A stretch of DNA of 64,000 bases, taken from contig JALSIX010000050.1 in assembly GCA_026989655.1 (NCBI GenBank), positions 1 to 64,000 on the forward strand. Reading direction: 5' to 3'. The DNA comes from Caldilineaceae bacterium. Its GTDB lineage: Bacteria > Chloroflexota > Anaerolineae > Caldilineales > Caldilineaceae. The notes below the pieces were generated by a model. The model saw only the letters and a list, made by a program, of their open reading frames with translations. It was not told the DNA's origin and made no database searches. How positions within the stretch are numbered: position 1 is the first letter of the stretch; each line of letters starts with the position of its first letter. Position numbers and translations under genes: made by a program. Shown here piece by piece: positions 46,595-55,231 of the stretch.

Positions 46595-47835
46595 ACACGT
46601 CCCACCACCCTGAACAGCCTTCCCCCAATGGCCAGCCCAACCCCAACGGGGCCCATCCGGCGGAGCCCCATGGCCTAGGGTCCTTCCCCGAGCCAGGGGG
46701 CGAGCGGCGTTATGCCCAGATCGTCGGGTGGGGCTACCACGTGCCCGAGAAGGTGATCACCAACCGGGATCTGGAGCAGATCGTGGACACCAAGGACGAG
46801 TGGATCCGGACCCGGACCGGGATCGAGGCGCGCCATATCGCGGCCTCTCCCCGGGAGACCACGGCCACCCTGGGCATGAAGGCCGCCCGCAAGGCCCTGG
46901 AGGTGGCCGACATCCACCCCCACCAGGTGGACCTGATCATCTGTGCCACCAGCTCGCCGGAGCACATCTTCCCCAGCACCGCGAGCATCATCCAGGACGG
47001 CATCGGCGCGGTGAACGCAGGGGCCTTCGACCTGAGCGCGGCCTGTTCCGGCTTCGTCTACGGGCTGGCCATGGCCCGAGGACAGATCCTGGCCGGGGAC
47101 GCGGAGTACGTGTTGGTCATCGGCTCCGAGACCCTGAGCCGGATCGTGGACTGGACGGACCGGAACACCTGCGTCCTCTTCGGCGACGGGGCCGGCGCGG
47201 TGTTGGTGGCTGCCAGCGACGTCCCCGGGGGCATCATGGCCACCGAGCTGGGCAGCGACGGCTCCGGCGCGGACCTCCTCACCCTGCCGGCCGGCGGCAG
47301 CGCCATCCCCGCCAGCCTGGAGACGGTGAGCAGCGGGGCCCACTACATCAAGATGGACGGGCGCGCGGTCTTTCGCTTTGCCACCCGGGTCATGGCCGAG
47401 GCCACCCGCAAGGTCCTGGACCGGGCAGGCGTCTCGGTGGACGACGTGGACCTGATCATCCCCCACCAGGCCAACATCCGCATCATCCAGAGCAGCGTGG
47501 TCAAACAGCTGCGGATCCCCGAGGACAAGGTCTTCATCAACCTGCAGAAATACGGCAACACCAGCACGGCCAGCATCCCCATCGCCCTGTGCGAGGCCAT
47601 CGAGGCCGGCAAGGTCCAGCCCGGCGACAACCTGGTCTTCGTGGGCTTCGGGGCAGGGCTCACCTGGGCCGCGGCCGCGATCAAGTGGAGCACGCCCATC
47701 GAGAAGCCCGAGGCCACCTGGTGGCGGAACACGCAACGCCAGGCCGCATACCAGGCCGCGGCCGCCCGCAGCATGTGGAAGCGGGCCGTGCGACGGGTGT
47801 ACAGCCAGGTCCTGGCCGGCCGCGAGGGCGAGTAG
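46591..47835 (+). CDS. fabH: Beta-ketoacyl-ACP synthase III with N- and C-terminal extensions
   Basis: A 414-residue FabH, about 85 longer than usual. The catalytic triad is present: Cys152 in SAACSGF, His in IPHQANIR, Asn in YGNTSTAS. It starts fatty-acid synthesis from acetyl-CoA or branched acyl-CoA and malonyl-ACP. The first 38 residues are Pro/Asn/His-rich and look disordered. About 40 extra residues follow the normal end (FGAGLTWAAA) with many Arg and Ala, possibly a helical tail. ATG 46591 shares bases with the fabF stop and follows GAGGAGGCAGCGGC. A hairpin terminator lies 49 bp after the stop. Confidence 0.94.
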   Translation: MNTSHHPEQPSPNGQPNPNGAHPAEPHGLGSFPEPGGERRYAQIVGWGYHVPEKVITNRDLEQIVDTKDEWIRTRTGIEARHIAASPRETTATLGMKAARKALEVADIHPHQVDLIICATSSPEHIFPSTASIIQDGIGAVNAGAFDLSAACSGFVYGLAMARGQILAGDAEYVLVIGSETLSRIVDWTDRNTCVLFGDGAGAVLVAASDVPGGIMATELGSDGSGADLLTLPAGGSAIPASLETVSSGAHYIKMDGRAVFRFATRVMAEATRKVLDRAGVSVDDVDLIIPHQANIRIIQSSVVKQLRIPEDKVFINLQKYGNTSTASIPIALCEAIEAGKVQPGDNLVFVGFGAGLTWAAAAIKWSTPIEKPEATWWRNTQRQAAYQAAAARSMWKRAVRRVYSQVLAGREGE

Positions 47836-47884
47836 CGGGCCGTGCCCAGGCCGGGAAAAGAAAACTGGAGGCCGATGGGAAAGT

Positions 47885-47914
47885 GAGGAGGCGGGGTCCG
47901 AACCCCGCCTCCTC
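47885..47914 (+). terminator. Hairpin after fabH
   Basis: A 13-bp perfect stem GAGGAGGCGGGGT (47885-47897) pairs with 47902-47914 around CCGA. No T run follows on either strand, so it may block readthrough from both directions only in part. Confidence 0.7.
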
Positions 47915-47977
47915 GGTGGTTCTGGGTCTATGGCCTATGACGGGCCGCCGGTCTCCACGGCCCCAGAGCAGGAGCCA

Positions 47978-48523
47978 TCATTTGCGGAAGGAGAACTTGC
48001 CCTTCACGTCCGGCGGGATCCGGTCCACGCTCTGGAGAGGCTGGCCCCGGTCCGCGGGCTTGAGGCCGGCCCGCTCCACCACCAGGTGGGCCAGCTCCGG
48101 GATGTAGAGCACGTCCTCCCGGTAGATCACCGCGGAACCCTCCGGCTGGTAGTAGATCTGGATGACCACATCCTCCTCCTTGGCCTCCAGCCGATCCACC
48201 ACCACGTCCACCCGGAAGATGTGTTCCCAATCCCACACCCGCCGGGGAGCCCAGAAACGCATGGGGGAGCGGATGATCAGGGCCTCGTCGGTCACCTCGA
48301 AGGTGGTGGTCCAGTCGATGATGTGGCCGTACATCAGCAGAGCACCCCATAGGACGAAGGTCCATGCGGTGGCCCGCACGAAGAAGACGTCGCCCAGGCC
48401 CATGGTGAAGGTCAACAGCCCGGCCACCAGCAGCGCCATGGCCGCCACCACGGAACGTCCCCGGGCCGGGAAGATGAGCCGGGTCTCCTGGGATGTCGCC
48501 TGAGCCTGTGCCGCCTCTGCCAT
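47978..48523 (-). CDS. Bacterial PH-domain membrane protein
   Basis: A 181-residue protein. Two adjacent membrane helices (about 22-42 and 50-70) are followed by a bacterial PH-like domain (about 72-155, TTFEVTDEALIIRSP and VWDWEHIFRVDV), which in this family faces the cytoplasm. The tail ends KGKFSFRK. Function unknown; PH-like membrane proteins of this kind often serve in envelope stress. ATG 48523 follows GAGGACCATC and the promoter at 48641-48669 is clear, which supports a separate transcript. Confidence 0.78.
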   Translation of the reverse strand: MAEAAQAQATSQETRLIFPARGRSVVAAMALLVAGLLTFTMGLGDVFFVRATAWTFVLWGALLMYGHIIDWTTTFEVTDEALIIRSPMRFWAPRRVWDWEHIFRVDVVVDRLEAKEEDVVIQIYYQPEGSAVIYREDVLYIPELAHLVVERAGLKPADRGQPLQSVDRIPPDVKGKFSFRK

Positions 48524-48640
48524 GATGGTCCTCGCCCTCCTGTGCCGCTGGATGGTTGCTCAGGGCCGCGTACCGGGTGGGCCGGACCGGAGCGCCCAAC
48601 GGAGAGCGGCCCGAACGCGGTACACGGTCGAAACACAAGG

Positions 48641-48669
48641 AGTATAGCGAAAAGGGATGGATTTCACAA
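48641..48669 (-). promoter_or_regulatory. Promoter of the PH-domain gene
   Basis: TTGTGA (48669-48664), 17-bp spacer, TATACT (48646-48641) on the minus strand. Leader of about 110 nt. Confidence 0.75.
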
Positions 48670-48743
48670 ATTCCTGCCGTCGGCCATGGCCACGGTGGGG
48701 TGGAGGCCGGACCGGACGCAGGGTATCCGGCGAACGGGTGTGC

Positions 48744-49775
48744 TCAGGCCCGGCGGGTGTACAGGGGCGGCCGCTCCGGCACCGTCACCCGCTCCGGCCC
48801 ACCCGAGCGGATGGAGCGGATGCAGGCCTCCGCGGCCAGGAGGGTCATGTATCCGTCCCATGCGTCCGGGCCGGACAGATCCCCCCGGCTCAGGGAGGCC
48901 ACCCAGTCTCGGAGCTCGGCCACGTAGGCCGTCTGAAAGCGGGCCAGCCAGTCCGAGCCGATGGGCCGGCTACAGGTCCCCTCCCGACGGATCCAGGGGG
49001 CATGGCCGTTGCCGGTGGTCGCGGTTCCCCGCTCCCCCACCACCTCGGCCACCACCTCGTAGCCGTAGTGGGCACTCACGTAGACCTCGATGCTGGCCAG
49101 CCCCCCTCCCTGGAAGCGGATCTGCACCACCTGGAGATCCCATACCTCTGGGCCGAACTCCGGGGTTGTGGCCGTACCGGACACGTAGACCTCCACGGCC
49201 TCCTGGCCCAACAGCCAGCGGGCGGATTCCAGGTCGTGGGTCAGGGAGCTGAGCACCACGAAGTCGCTGGTCAGGTCGAAACCTGGGGCCACCTGGGCAT
49301 TGCGGTGGATCCCCTTGAACAGGAGGGGCCGTCCGATCTGGCCGGAGTCCACCGCGGTCTTGACAGCCTGGTGGGCCGGATCGTAGTGGCGCATGAACCC
49401 CACCTGGACCATCCGCCGGCCCAGCGTCAGCTCCGCGTCCACCACCCGGCGGGCATCCGCGGCCGTGGTGGCCAGGGGTTTCTCGCACAGCACGGGCTTC
49501 CCGGCCTCCAGACAGGCCAGGGTCAGCTCCGCGTGGAGGGGATCGGGCGCGGCGATGACCACCGCGTCCACCTCGGGACAGTGGATGAGGGCATGGGCGT
49601 TGTCGAAGGGTTGGGCACCGCTCTCCTCGGCGGCGTGGGCGGCTCGGCTGTGGTCCACGTCCATCACCGCGGCCACGTGGGCTCCCTTGATATAGCGGTG
49701 GATGTTCTCCACGTGGCGGGTGCCCATGCCCCCGGTGCCGATGACGCCGATGCCCCAGGAGGATCTGGATCGCAT
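48744..49775 (-). CDS. Gfo/Idh/MocA family oxidoreductase
   Basis: A 343-residue NAD(P)-dependent sugar or inositol dehydrogenase. The Rossmann motif is GVIGTGGMGTRHVENI, with Asp in AVMDVD suggesting NAD use. The catalytic Lys is in CEKPLA, and the SSLTHDLESARWLLG helix carries the conserved His and Asp of the active site. The family includes inositol 2-dehydrogenase (IolG), and the pattern is close to it, but no inositol genes flank it. ATG 49775 follows GAGGAGAAGCATCCT. It is divergent from the sortase-like gene, so it may share regulation with the surface locus. Confidence 0.9.
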   Translation of the reverse strand: MRSRSSWGIGVIGTGGMGTRHVENIHRYIKGAHVAAVMDVDHSRAAHAAEESGAQPFDNAHALIHCPEVDAVVIAAPDPLHAELTLACLEAGKPVLCEKPLATTAADARRVVDAELTLGRRMVQVGFMRHYDPAHQAVKTAVDSGQIGRPLLFKGIHRNAQVAPGFDLTSDFVVLSSLTHDLESARWLLGQEAVEVYVSGTATTPEFGPEVWDLQVVQIRFQGGGLASIEVYVSAHYGYEVVAEVVGERGTATTGNGHAPWIRREGTCSRPIGSDWLARFQTAYVAELRDWVASLSRGDLSGPDAWDGYMTLLAAEACIRSIRSGGPERVTVPERPPLYTRRA

Positions 49776-49890
49776 AGGATGCTTCTCCTCGATCCCATGG
49801 ACGGGTGTGTCGGATCTCCCGGGCTGCGGAAACAGCCGGGACACTGCTGCCAGAAATACTACCATCGAACGTCCGGCTTTGCCACTCGAT

Positions 49891-49920
49891 TTGTCCAAGG
49901 CCACGACCTGCCCGTACAAT
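49891..49920 (+). promoter_or_regulatory. Promoter of the surface locus starting with the sortase-like gene
   Basis: TTGTCC (49891-49896), 18-bp spacer, TACAAT (49915-49920). Initiation near 49927 gives a leader of about 92 nt. Confidence 0.75.
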
Positions 49921-50018
49921 GGGGGCCAGGCAATCGGGATCCAGGACCGGACCCCACGGCATGGGAACCCGTGCCGACCGAGGTGCGTTCCTCCGGTGCC
50001 GCTTCCTAGGGCGATGCC

Positions 50019-50825
50019 ATGGCCATCCGACACCTACCTGGAGATCCGGCCCAGCACCCAGCCAACGCTTCGCCCTCCGGGCACCCTTCGCCCTGGGCTC
50101 TCCGTCGCCGTGCCCTGAAGGGTCCTCTCCTGGCCTTCGGGCTCGTCCTCCTGCTGGGGGGGCTGCTGGTGGGTTGTCGCGGCGACGTCGGTGACAGGGG
50201 ACCGGTGGCCGGGCCATCCCTGTCGACCCCTTCCCTCCCCTCCCCGACTCCAGAAGGCCCTGGGGAGGCTCTCGGCAAGGAGGCCGGCGGGGAACCGGAC
50301 AGGAGGCCGCTGGGATGGATCGAGGCCCAGCCCCTTTCCCCCGCGGAGGCCTTGCCGCCGGCCCGGCTCCAGATCCCGGACATCGGCCTGGACGTTCCGG
50401 TGGTTCCCATGGGCTGGCGCATCGCCGTGATCGGGGGTGTGCGCACCACGGAGTGGATCGTGCCCGAGGACGCGGCCGGCTGGCATGTGAACAGCGCGAA
50501 GGCCGGCGCCCGGGGCAATGTGGTCATCTCCGGCCATCAGCTTCTGGGCACCGCGGTCTTCCAGCCCATCGCCCTGGGCGATGTCCAGGAGGGCCAGGAG
50601 ATCCGCCTGACCGATGCCTCCGGTCGGACCTTCATCTACCAGGTCCAACAGGTGAGCGAGCCGATCCCCATCGGGGTGGATCTGGTCCAGGAACGGACCA
50701 TCGCGGCCCAGTACACCGGCCCGACCGCGGAGGCCCGTTTGACCCTGGTCACCGGCTGGCCGGACTACGCGTCCACCCACCGGGTGTTCGTGGTGGCCAC
50801 ATGGAGGGGCCGAGCCGGCCCCTGA
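50019..50825 (+). CDS. Sortase-like lipoprotein lacking the catalytic cysteine
   Basis: A 268-residue protein. The hydrophobic helix 36-52 ends in lipobox LLVGC (Cys53). A Pro/Glu linker (60-110) leads to a sortase beta-barrel (115-262) with LQIPDIGLDVPV, the catalytic His173 in VVISGHQ and Arg255 in STHRVFVVA. The strand that should read TLVTC reads TLVTG: Gly246 (codon GGC at 50754-50756) stands where the nucleophilic Cys belongs. Active transpeptidases need that Cys, so this is either a pseudo-enzyme (binding or scaffold) or a different chemistry. The spacing to the Arg (9 residues) is otherwise normal. First gene of a plus-strand run of envelope genes. Confidence 0.85.
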   Translation: MAIRHLPGDPAQHPANASPSGHPSPWALRRRALKGPLLAFGLVLLLGGLLVGCRGDVGDRGPVAGPSLSTPSLPSPTPEGPGEALGKEAGGEPDRRPLGWIEAQPLSPAEALPPARLQIPDIGLDVPVVPMGWRIAVIGGVRTTEWIVPEDAAGWHVNSAKAGARGNVVISGHQLLGTAVFQPIALGDVQEGQEIRLTDASGRTFIYQVQQVSEPIPIGVDLVQERTIAAQYTGPTAEARLTLVTGWPDYASTHRVFVVATWRGRAGP

Positions 50826-50936
50826 CCATCCCATCCGGAGCGCGGCCACCCCGGCACGGCCGCGGGGCTCGGTCGCACCCTCCGGGACGGCGGCGCAGGC
50901 CCCAGAGGAGGACCCCGCAGCGAGCGCCGAACACAC

Positions 50937-52673
50937 ATGCACACCCAATCCCGAACATCGGACATGGCCCCTCAAGAGCGCTCCCCATCCCAGGGGCTGG
51001 ACGCCACGCCGGTCGCCCAGCTCCAGGGCGCCCAGCCCCTGCGCTGTTCCATCGTGGTGCCTGTCTACAACGGCGGGCACACCATCCAGGCCTGCCTGGA
51101 TGCCCTGGCTCGACAGACTCTGGACGCGGGCACGTATGAGATCCTGGTGGTGGACGACGGCTCCACCGACGATACAGGGACCCGGGTACGGGCCTGGATG
51201 GAGCGCCACCCCCAGGTGGCGGCCCGTCTGATCCAGCAGGCGAACGCCGGCCCTGCCGCGGCCCGCAATCGGGGGGTGGAAGCCGCCCGGGCCCCTGTGG
51301 TGCTCTTCACCGACGCGGACTGCGCGCCCATGCCCCACTGGGCCGAGGCCATGCTGGCCGCGTTCGAGTCGCCCGACGTGGCCGGGGCCAAGGGCACGTA
51401 CCTGACGGACCAGACAGGTCTGGTGCCCCGGTTCGTGCAGGCGGAGTACGAGGACCGATACGACCGGATGCGGCACCTGGACCGGATCGACTTCGTGGAC
51501 ACCTATTCCGCGGCCTATCGCCGGGATGTCTTCCTGGAGAACGGCGGCTTCGATCCCACCTTCACCACGGCCAGCGTGGAGGACCAGGAGTTCAGCTTCC
51601 GTCTGGCCGCGAAGGGGTATCGGCTGGTCTTCGTGCCCCGGGCCCAGGTCAAGCACCTGCACGACAGGAACGTCTGGGAGTATGCCCGGCGCAAGTATGC
51701 CATCGGCTTCTGGAAGGCCCTGCTCATCGCCTGGCACCCCGAACGGGCCATCCAGGACAGCCACACCCCCCAGGTGCTCAAGCTCCAGATGGCCCTCTGG
51801 GCCGGAATTCTGGGCGCGCTGCCCCTGGCCCTCCTGGGGGCCTTTTGGCCGGGGCTGCGTTGGCTCTGGGCCCTGATCGGCGGGCTGGGGATCGTCTTCC
51901 TGGCCACCGCCGTGCCCTTCCAGCGGAAGGTGGCCAGACGTTCCCTGGGGTTGGCCCTGGTGAGCCCCGGTCTGTTGGCCGTTCGGGCCGTGGCCCTGGG
52001 ACTGGGCTACGTGGTGGGCACCATCCACTTCACGGGCACGCCACCGGGGACCGATCACCCGGTGATCCCGGGCTGGAAACGGCTGGTGAAGCGGGCCATG
52101 GACATCGTCGGCGCGTTGCTGGGCCTGGCCGCTTCGGCCCCCCTGATCCTGGTGGCCGGGCTGGCCATCAAGCTGGACTCGCCCGGCCCTATCTTCTTCG
52201 TCCAGACCCGCATCGGCGAACACGGCCGCCCCTTCCGGATGGTGAAGCTCCGTACCATGACCCCCCAGGCCGAGGAACGCCTCGCGGAGCTCCTGGACCT
52301 CACCCAGCTCCAGGAGCCTGCCTACAAGCTGCGCCGGGATCCCCGGGTCACTCGGGTGGGGCGATGGCTCCGCCGCTTCAGCCTGGACGAGCTCCCCCAG
52401 TTCTGGAACGTGCTCCGGGGGGAGATGAGCCTGGTGGGGCCCCGCCCCGAGGAGGCCCGGATCGTGGCCCTGTACACCGACCACCAGCGTCGCCGTCTGA
52501 CCGTGAAGCCCGGCATGACCGGCCCCATGCAGGTGAACGGCCGCGGCGATCTCTCCTTCGAGGAGCGGTTGCGTCTGGAGATCGACTACATCGAGCACTA
52601 CAGCCTCCTGCGCGACGTCCAGATCCTGTTGCAGACCGTGCCCGCCGTGCTGCGAGGCCGCGGCGCGTACTGA
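50937..52673 (+). CDS. Fusion of GT2 glycosyltransferase and phosphoglycosyl transferase
   Basis: A 578-residue protein. Residues about 37-260 are a GT2 glycosyltransferase with [20 protein letters not shown] and FTDADCAP (DxD), and an acceptor-side [11 protein letters not shown] (ED). Two or three hydrophobic helices follow (about 280-355). Residues about 360-577 are a bacterial sugar transferase (WbaP/PglC type) with [30 protein letters not shown] (catalytic Asp-Glu) and VGPRP. The second half places a sugar phosphate on a lipid carrier; the first may add the next sugar. Joining both steps in one chain is unusual. ATG 50937 lies 111 bp after the sortase-like gene. Confidence 0.88.
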   Translation: MHTQSRTSDMAPQERSPSQGLDATPVAQLQGAQPLRCSIVVPVYNGGHTIQACLDALARQTLDAGTYEILVVDDGSTDDTGTRVRAWMERHPQVAARLIQQANAGPAAARNRGVEAARAPVVLFTDADCAPMPHWAEAMLAAFESPDVAGAKGTYLTDQTGLVPRFVQAEYEDRYDRMRHLDRIDFVDTYSAAYRRDVFLENGGFDPTFTTASVEDQEFSFRLAAKGYRLVFVPRAQVKHLHDRNVWEYARRKYAIGFWKALLIAWHPERAIQDSHTPQVLKLQMALWAGILGALPLALLGAFWPGLRWLWALIGGLGIVFLATAVPFQRKVARRSLGLALVSPGLLAVRAVALGLGYVVGTIHFTGTPPGTDHPVIPGWKRLVKRAMDIVGALLGLAASAPLILVAGLAIKLDSPGPIFFVQTRIGEHGRPFRMVKLRTMTPQAEERLAELLDLTQLQEPAYKLRRDPRVTRVGRWLRRFSLDELPQFWNVLRGEMSLVGPRPEEARIVALYTDHQRRRLTVKPGMTGPMQVNGRGDLSFEERLRLEIDYIEHYSLLRDVQILLQTVPAVLRGRGAY

Positions 52674-52726
52674 GGGCGCCGCGGCCGTCTGCCCCGGTCC
52701 CTTCCATCTCCGTTCGGTGAGATCCG

Positions 52727-53521
52727 ATGCGCCAGCCCACCTCCGCTGTCGACCATGCTCCGCCGGAAGCGAGACGCCTTTGGCGCCCCTCTCGTCTGTG
52801 GCGCTGGTGGGTGGTCGGAGTGGTCCTGCTGCTGCTGAGCGCGCCGACCGCGGGGGCCCGTCCCTTGTCCTCCCGGCCGGGCCAGACCCTGCCGCCCTTC
52901 ACGCCCACCTTCACGCCCACACCTCTGCCCACCGCGACCCCCACCTTCACGCCCCGGCCCACGGACACCCCCCCACCGCCCACCCCCACGAACACCCCGA
53001 CCCTTCCACCTCCTCGGCCCACCCCGACACGGCCTCCTCTCCGGCCTACTCCCACGTCCACCCCCACCCCGACATCCACCCCGACGGCCACACCGGAGCC
53101 CTCTCCGACCCCGACGCCGGCCGCGAGCCTGGAGCTCCGCCTGAGCGTTCGGCCGGACCCGGTGCGCCAGGGGGAACGCTTCCAGATCACCTTCTACCTG
53201 CTCAACCGGGGACCCGAGGACGCGGTGGATGTGGCCCTGCGGGATCGCTTTCCACCGGACCTGGTTCCGGGCGCCGTGGAGTCCGGTGGAGGTGCGGTCA
53301 CCTGGACGGCCGAGGACGGCACCGCGGTGCTCCAGGTGACCTGGCCCATGCTTCCCGCCAACAGCTCCACCCAGGTCACCGTGGAGGCCACCGTGGCGAC
53401 GGACGTTCCGGACGGCGCGGTGATCGACAACCTGGCTGTGGTCCAGGCCGGGAACAGCGAGCCGGTGACTGCGGGCATCAGCCTGGGGATGCCGCCGTTC
53501 CTGTTGCCCACGTTCCGCTGA
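52727..53521 (+). CDS. Secreted DUF11-type protein with long Pro/Thr stalk
   Basis: A 264-residue protein. A hydrophobic helix at about 24-43 is the signal or anchor. Residues 55-135 are a Pro/Thr/Ser stalk of TPTPTFTP-type units. Residues 140-255 form one DUF11/CARDB-like Ig fold (LELRLSVRPDPVRQGERFQITFYL split by NRGPEDAVDV, a typical paired-glycine start). The end is GMPPFLLPTFR, without an LPxTG-like sorting signal. It could be a glycosylated surface protein for the neighbouring transferases (inference). Ribosome site GGTGAGATCCG; 53 bp after the fusion gene. Confidence 0.75.
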   Translation: MRQPTSAVDHAPPEARRLWRPSRLWRWWVVGVVLLLLSAPTAGARPLSSRPGQTLPPFTPTFTPTPLPTATPTFTPRPTDTPPPPTPTNTPTLPPPRPTPTRPPLRPTPTSTPTPTSTPTATPEPSPTPTPAASLELRLSVRPDPVRQGERFQITFYLLNRGPEDAVDVALRDRFPPDLVPGAVESGGGAVTWTAEDGTAVLQVTWPMLPANSSTQVTVEATVATDVPDGAVIDNLAVVQAGNSEPVTAGISLGMPPFLLPTFR

Positions 53522-53530
53522 GCGGAAGCC

Positions 53531-55063
53531 ATGGGCCGTCGCGGGTGGTGGACCTTGGGCTCCGGCCTCCTGGCCGGGCTCCTCTACGGGGTCAGCGGGG
53601 CACCTGGCTACACCTGGGCCCATTTCGGGGCCGACGGCGGGGACTTTCTGGCCGCTGCAGTGACCAACGGGGTGCCCCATCCACCCGGGTATCCCCTCTA
53701 CACCCTGCTCCTGCAGGGCTGGCTGGCCCTGTCCGGCTGGGTGAGCCCGGACAGCTCCCCGGCCTGGCGGGGCAACCTCTTCAGTGGGCTCTGCGCGGCC
53801 CTGTCCGTCTCCCTCACCGGGTGGCTGCTCCCTCGCCTGCGCCTTCCTCTCCGGGCGGTCCGCTCCTCGAGCATGGTGGCCCTGGTGGCGGTGGCCTGGG
53901 CGGTGGCGCCGCTCCTCTGGGACCAGGCCACCATCACCGAGGTGTACGCGCTCCACAGCCTGTTGGTGGTGGGCCTGGTGGGGCTGGCCCTGGGCCATCG
54001 TCCCGCGGATCCTCGGCGGCGGGCCCAGCTCTTCGGCCTGGTGCTTGGGCTGGGCCTCGCCCATCACATGACGGTGGTGTTGGTGTTGCCGGCCCTGGCC
54101 TATGGGCTCTGGCACGTGGAGCCGGGGGCTCGACGGCTCTCCTTCTGGGGGTGGGTTGCGGCGGGCACCCTCCCGGGCCTGGCCCTCTACCTGCGTATCC
54201 CCTGGGCTGCCCAGCTCCAGCCCCCCTCGCCGGTCAACTGGGGGTGGCCCACCACCTGGGAGGGGTTCTGGTGGTTGGTCAGCGGCGCGGCCTATCGGGA
54301 CTACCTGTTCGCCTTCACGTCGCCCTGGAGCCTGGTCCGCCTCAGCCGTTGGGCCCAGATCTTGGCCGACCAGTACACGCCGGTGGGGCTGGCCTTGGTC
54401 CTGGCCGGCCTCTACCGCTGGGACCGGGACATGCCCTGGCTGCGGAACCTGGTTCTGCTCTGGACGTTGCCCATCACCGCCTACATGGTGAGCTACAACA
54501 CCGTGGACAGCGAGGTCTACCTGTTGCCCGTGGTCTGGTGGATGGCTCTCCTTCTGGCCGAGGGGCTGGTCGAGGTGCGGGCCTGGCTGGTGGCCCGTTT
54601 CCCCCGCGGCACGGGCTCCTGGTCGGTCTGGGCGGGAGCGGGCCTGGCCGCGCTGCTCCTGCTCACGGCTCTGCGCTGGCCCCAGCACAGTCTCCGAGGA
54701 GACCGGGAGGCCGAGGACTTCATCGCCCAGGTCGCGGCGGTGTTGGAGCCCAACAGCATCCTCTTCAGCCAGTCGGACCAGGAGACCTTCGCGCTCTGGT
54801 ATGGGGCCTGGGCCCGGGGCGACCTGCTGGACACGGCCCCGGGGACCGTGCTCCTGAACGTCTCCCTGTTCCAGTTCTCCTGGTATCCGGAGCTGATGGC
54901 CGCCCTCTATCCCCAGGTGCCGGGGATTCGCTCGGGATCGGCCGGAGCCGTGTTGTCGGCCAACGCGGGGGTGCGGCCCATCTACTTCGCGGAGCCTCTG
55001 GACCTGGTTCCCGGGGATCGGCTGGAGCCCGTGGGGCCCATCTGGCGGTATCGCCCCCCTTGA
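53531..55063 (+). CDS. DUF2723 protein O-mannosyltransferase-like membrane protein
   Basis: A 510-residue protein with about 10 membrane helices. The N-terminal GADGGDFLAAAVTNGVPHPPGYPLYTLLLQ segment is the DUF2723 signature (ASD-E-like acidic loop then HPPGYP), the place of the catalytic Asp in GT-C enzymes. A soluble C-terminal stretch (about 400-500) follows. DUF2723 proteins are related to protein O-mannosyltransferases that move a sugar from a lipid donor to a secreted protein, for which the Thr/Pro-rich protein just upstream would be a natural acceptor (inference). ATG 53531 is 9 bp after the DUF11 gene. Confidence 0.85.
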   Translation: MGRRGWWTLGSGLLAGLLYGVSGAPGYTWAHFGADGGDFLAAAVTNGVPHPPGYPLYTLLLQGWLALSGWVSPDSSPAWRGNLFSGLCAALSVSLTGWLLPRLRLPLRAVRSSSMVALVAVAWAVAPLLWDQATITEVYALHSLLVVGLVGLALGHRPADPRRRAQLFGLVLGLGLAHHMTVVLVLPALAYGLWHVEPGARRLSFWGWVAAGTLPGLALYLRIPWAAQLQPPSPVNWGWPTTWEGFWWLVSGAAYRDYLFAFTSPWSLVRLSRWAQILADQYTPVGLALVLAGLYRWDRDMPWLRNLVLLWTLPITAYMVSYNTVDSEVYLLPVVWWMALLLAEGLVEVRAWLVARFPRGTGSWSVWAGAGLAALLLLTALRWPQHSLRGDREAEDFIAQVAAVLEPNSILFSQSDQETFALWYGAWARGDLLDTAPGTVLLNVSLFQFSWYPELMAALYPQVPGIRSGSAGAVLSANAGVRPIYFAEPLDLVPGDRLEPVGPIWRYRPP

Positions 55064-55177
55064 GCGGTGCTCGGGGCCTGGTGCTCCGAGCGATCTCCCG
55101 GGCATCGCCTGGGGGAGGTTCGGGCCCTCTCCGGGCCTGGCCCGGGAGAATCCTGGATCCGGGAGAGGCCTGCCCCG

Positions 55178-55186
55178 TGGTACAAT
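55178..55186 (+). promoter_or_regulatory. Extended -10 of the DUF4012 gene
   Basis: TGGTACAAT (TGN plus TACAAT at 55181-55186), 46 bp before ATG 55232. No good -35. Confidence 0.6.
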
Positions 55187-55231
55187 GCACGAGCGGAGCC
55201 ATCGGACCATCGAAGCGTCTGCCTGCGAACC

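Noticed and set aside
52880-53130. Short-period Pro/Thr-coding repeats that could be taken as a CRISPR or satellite array
   Set aside because: The units are irregular codon-level repeats of a stalk within an open frame; there are no equal repeats with unique spacers.
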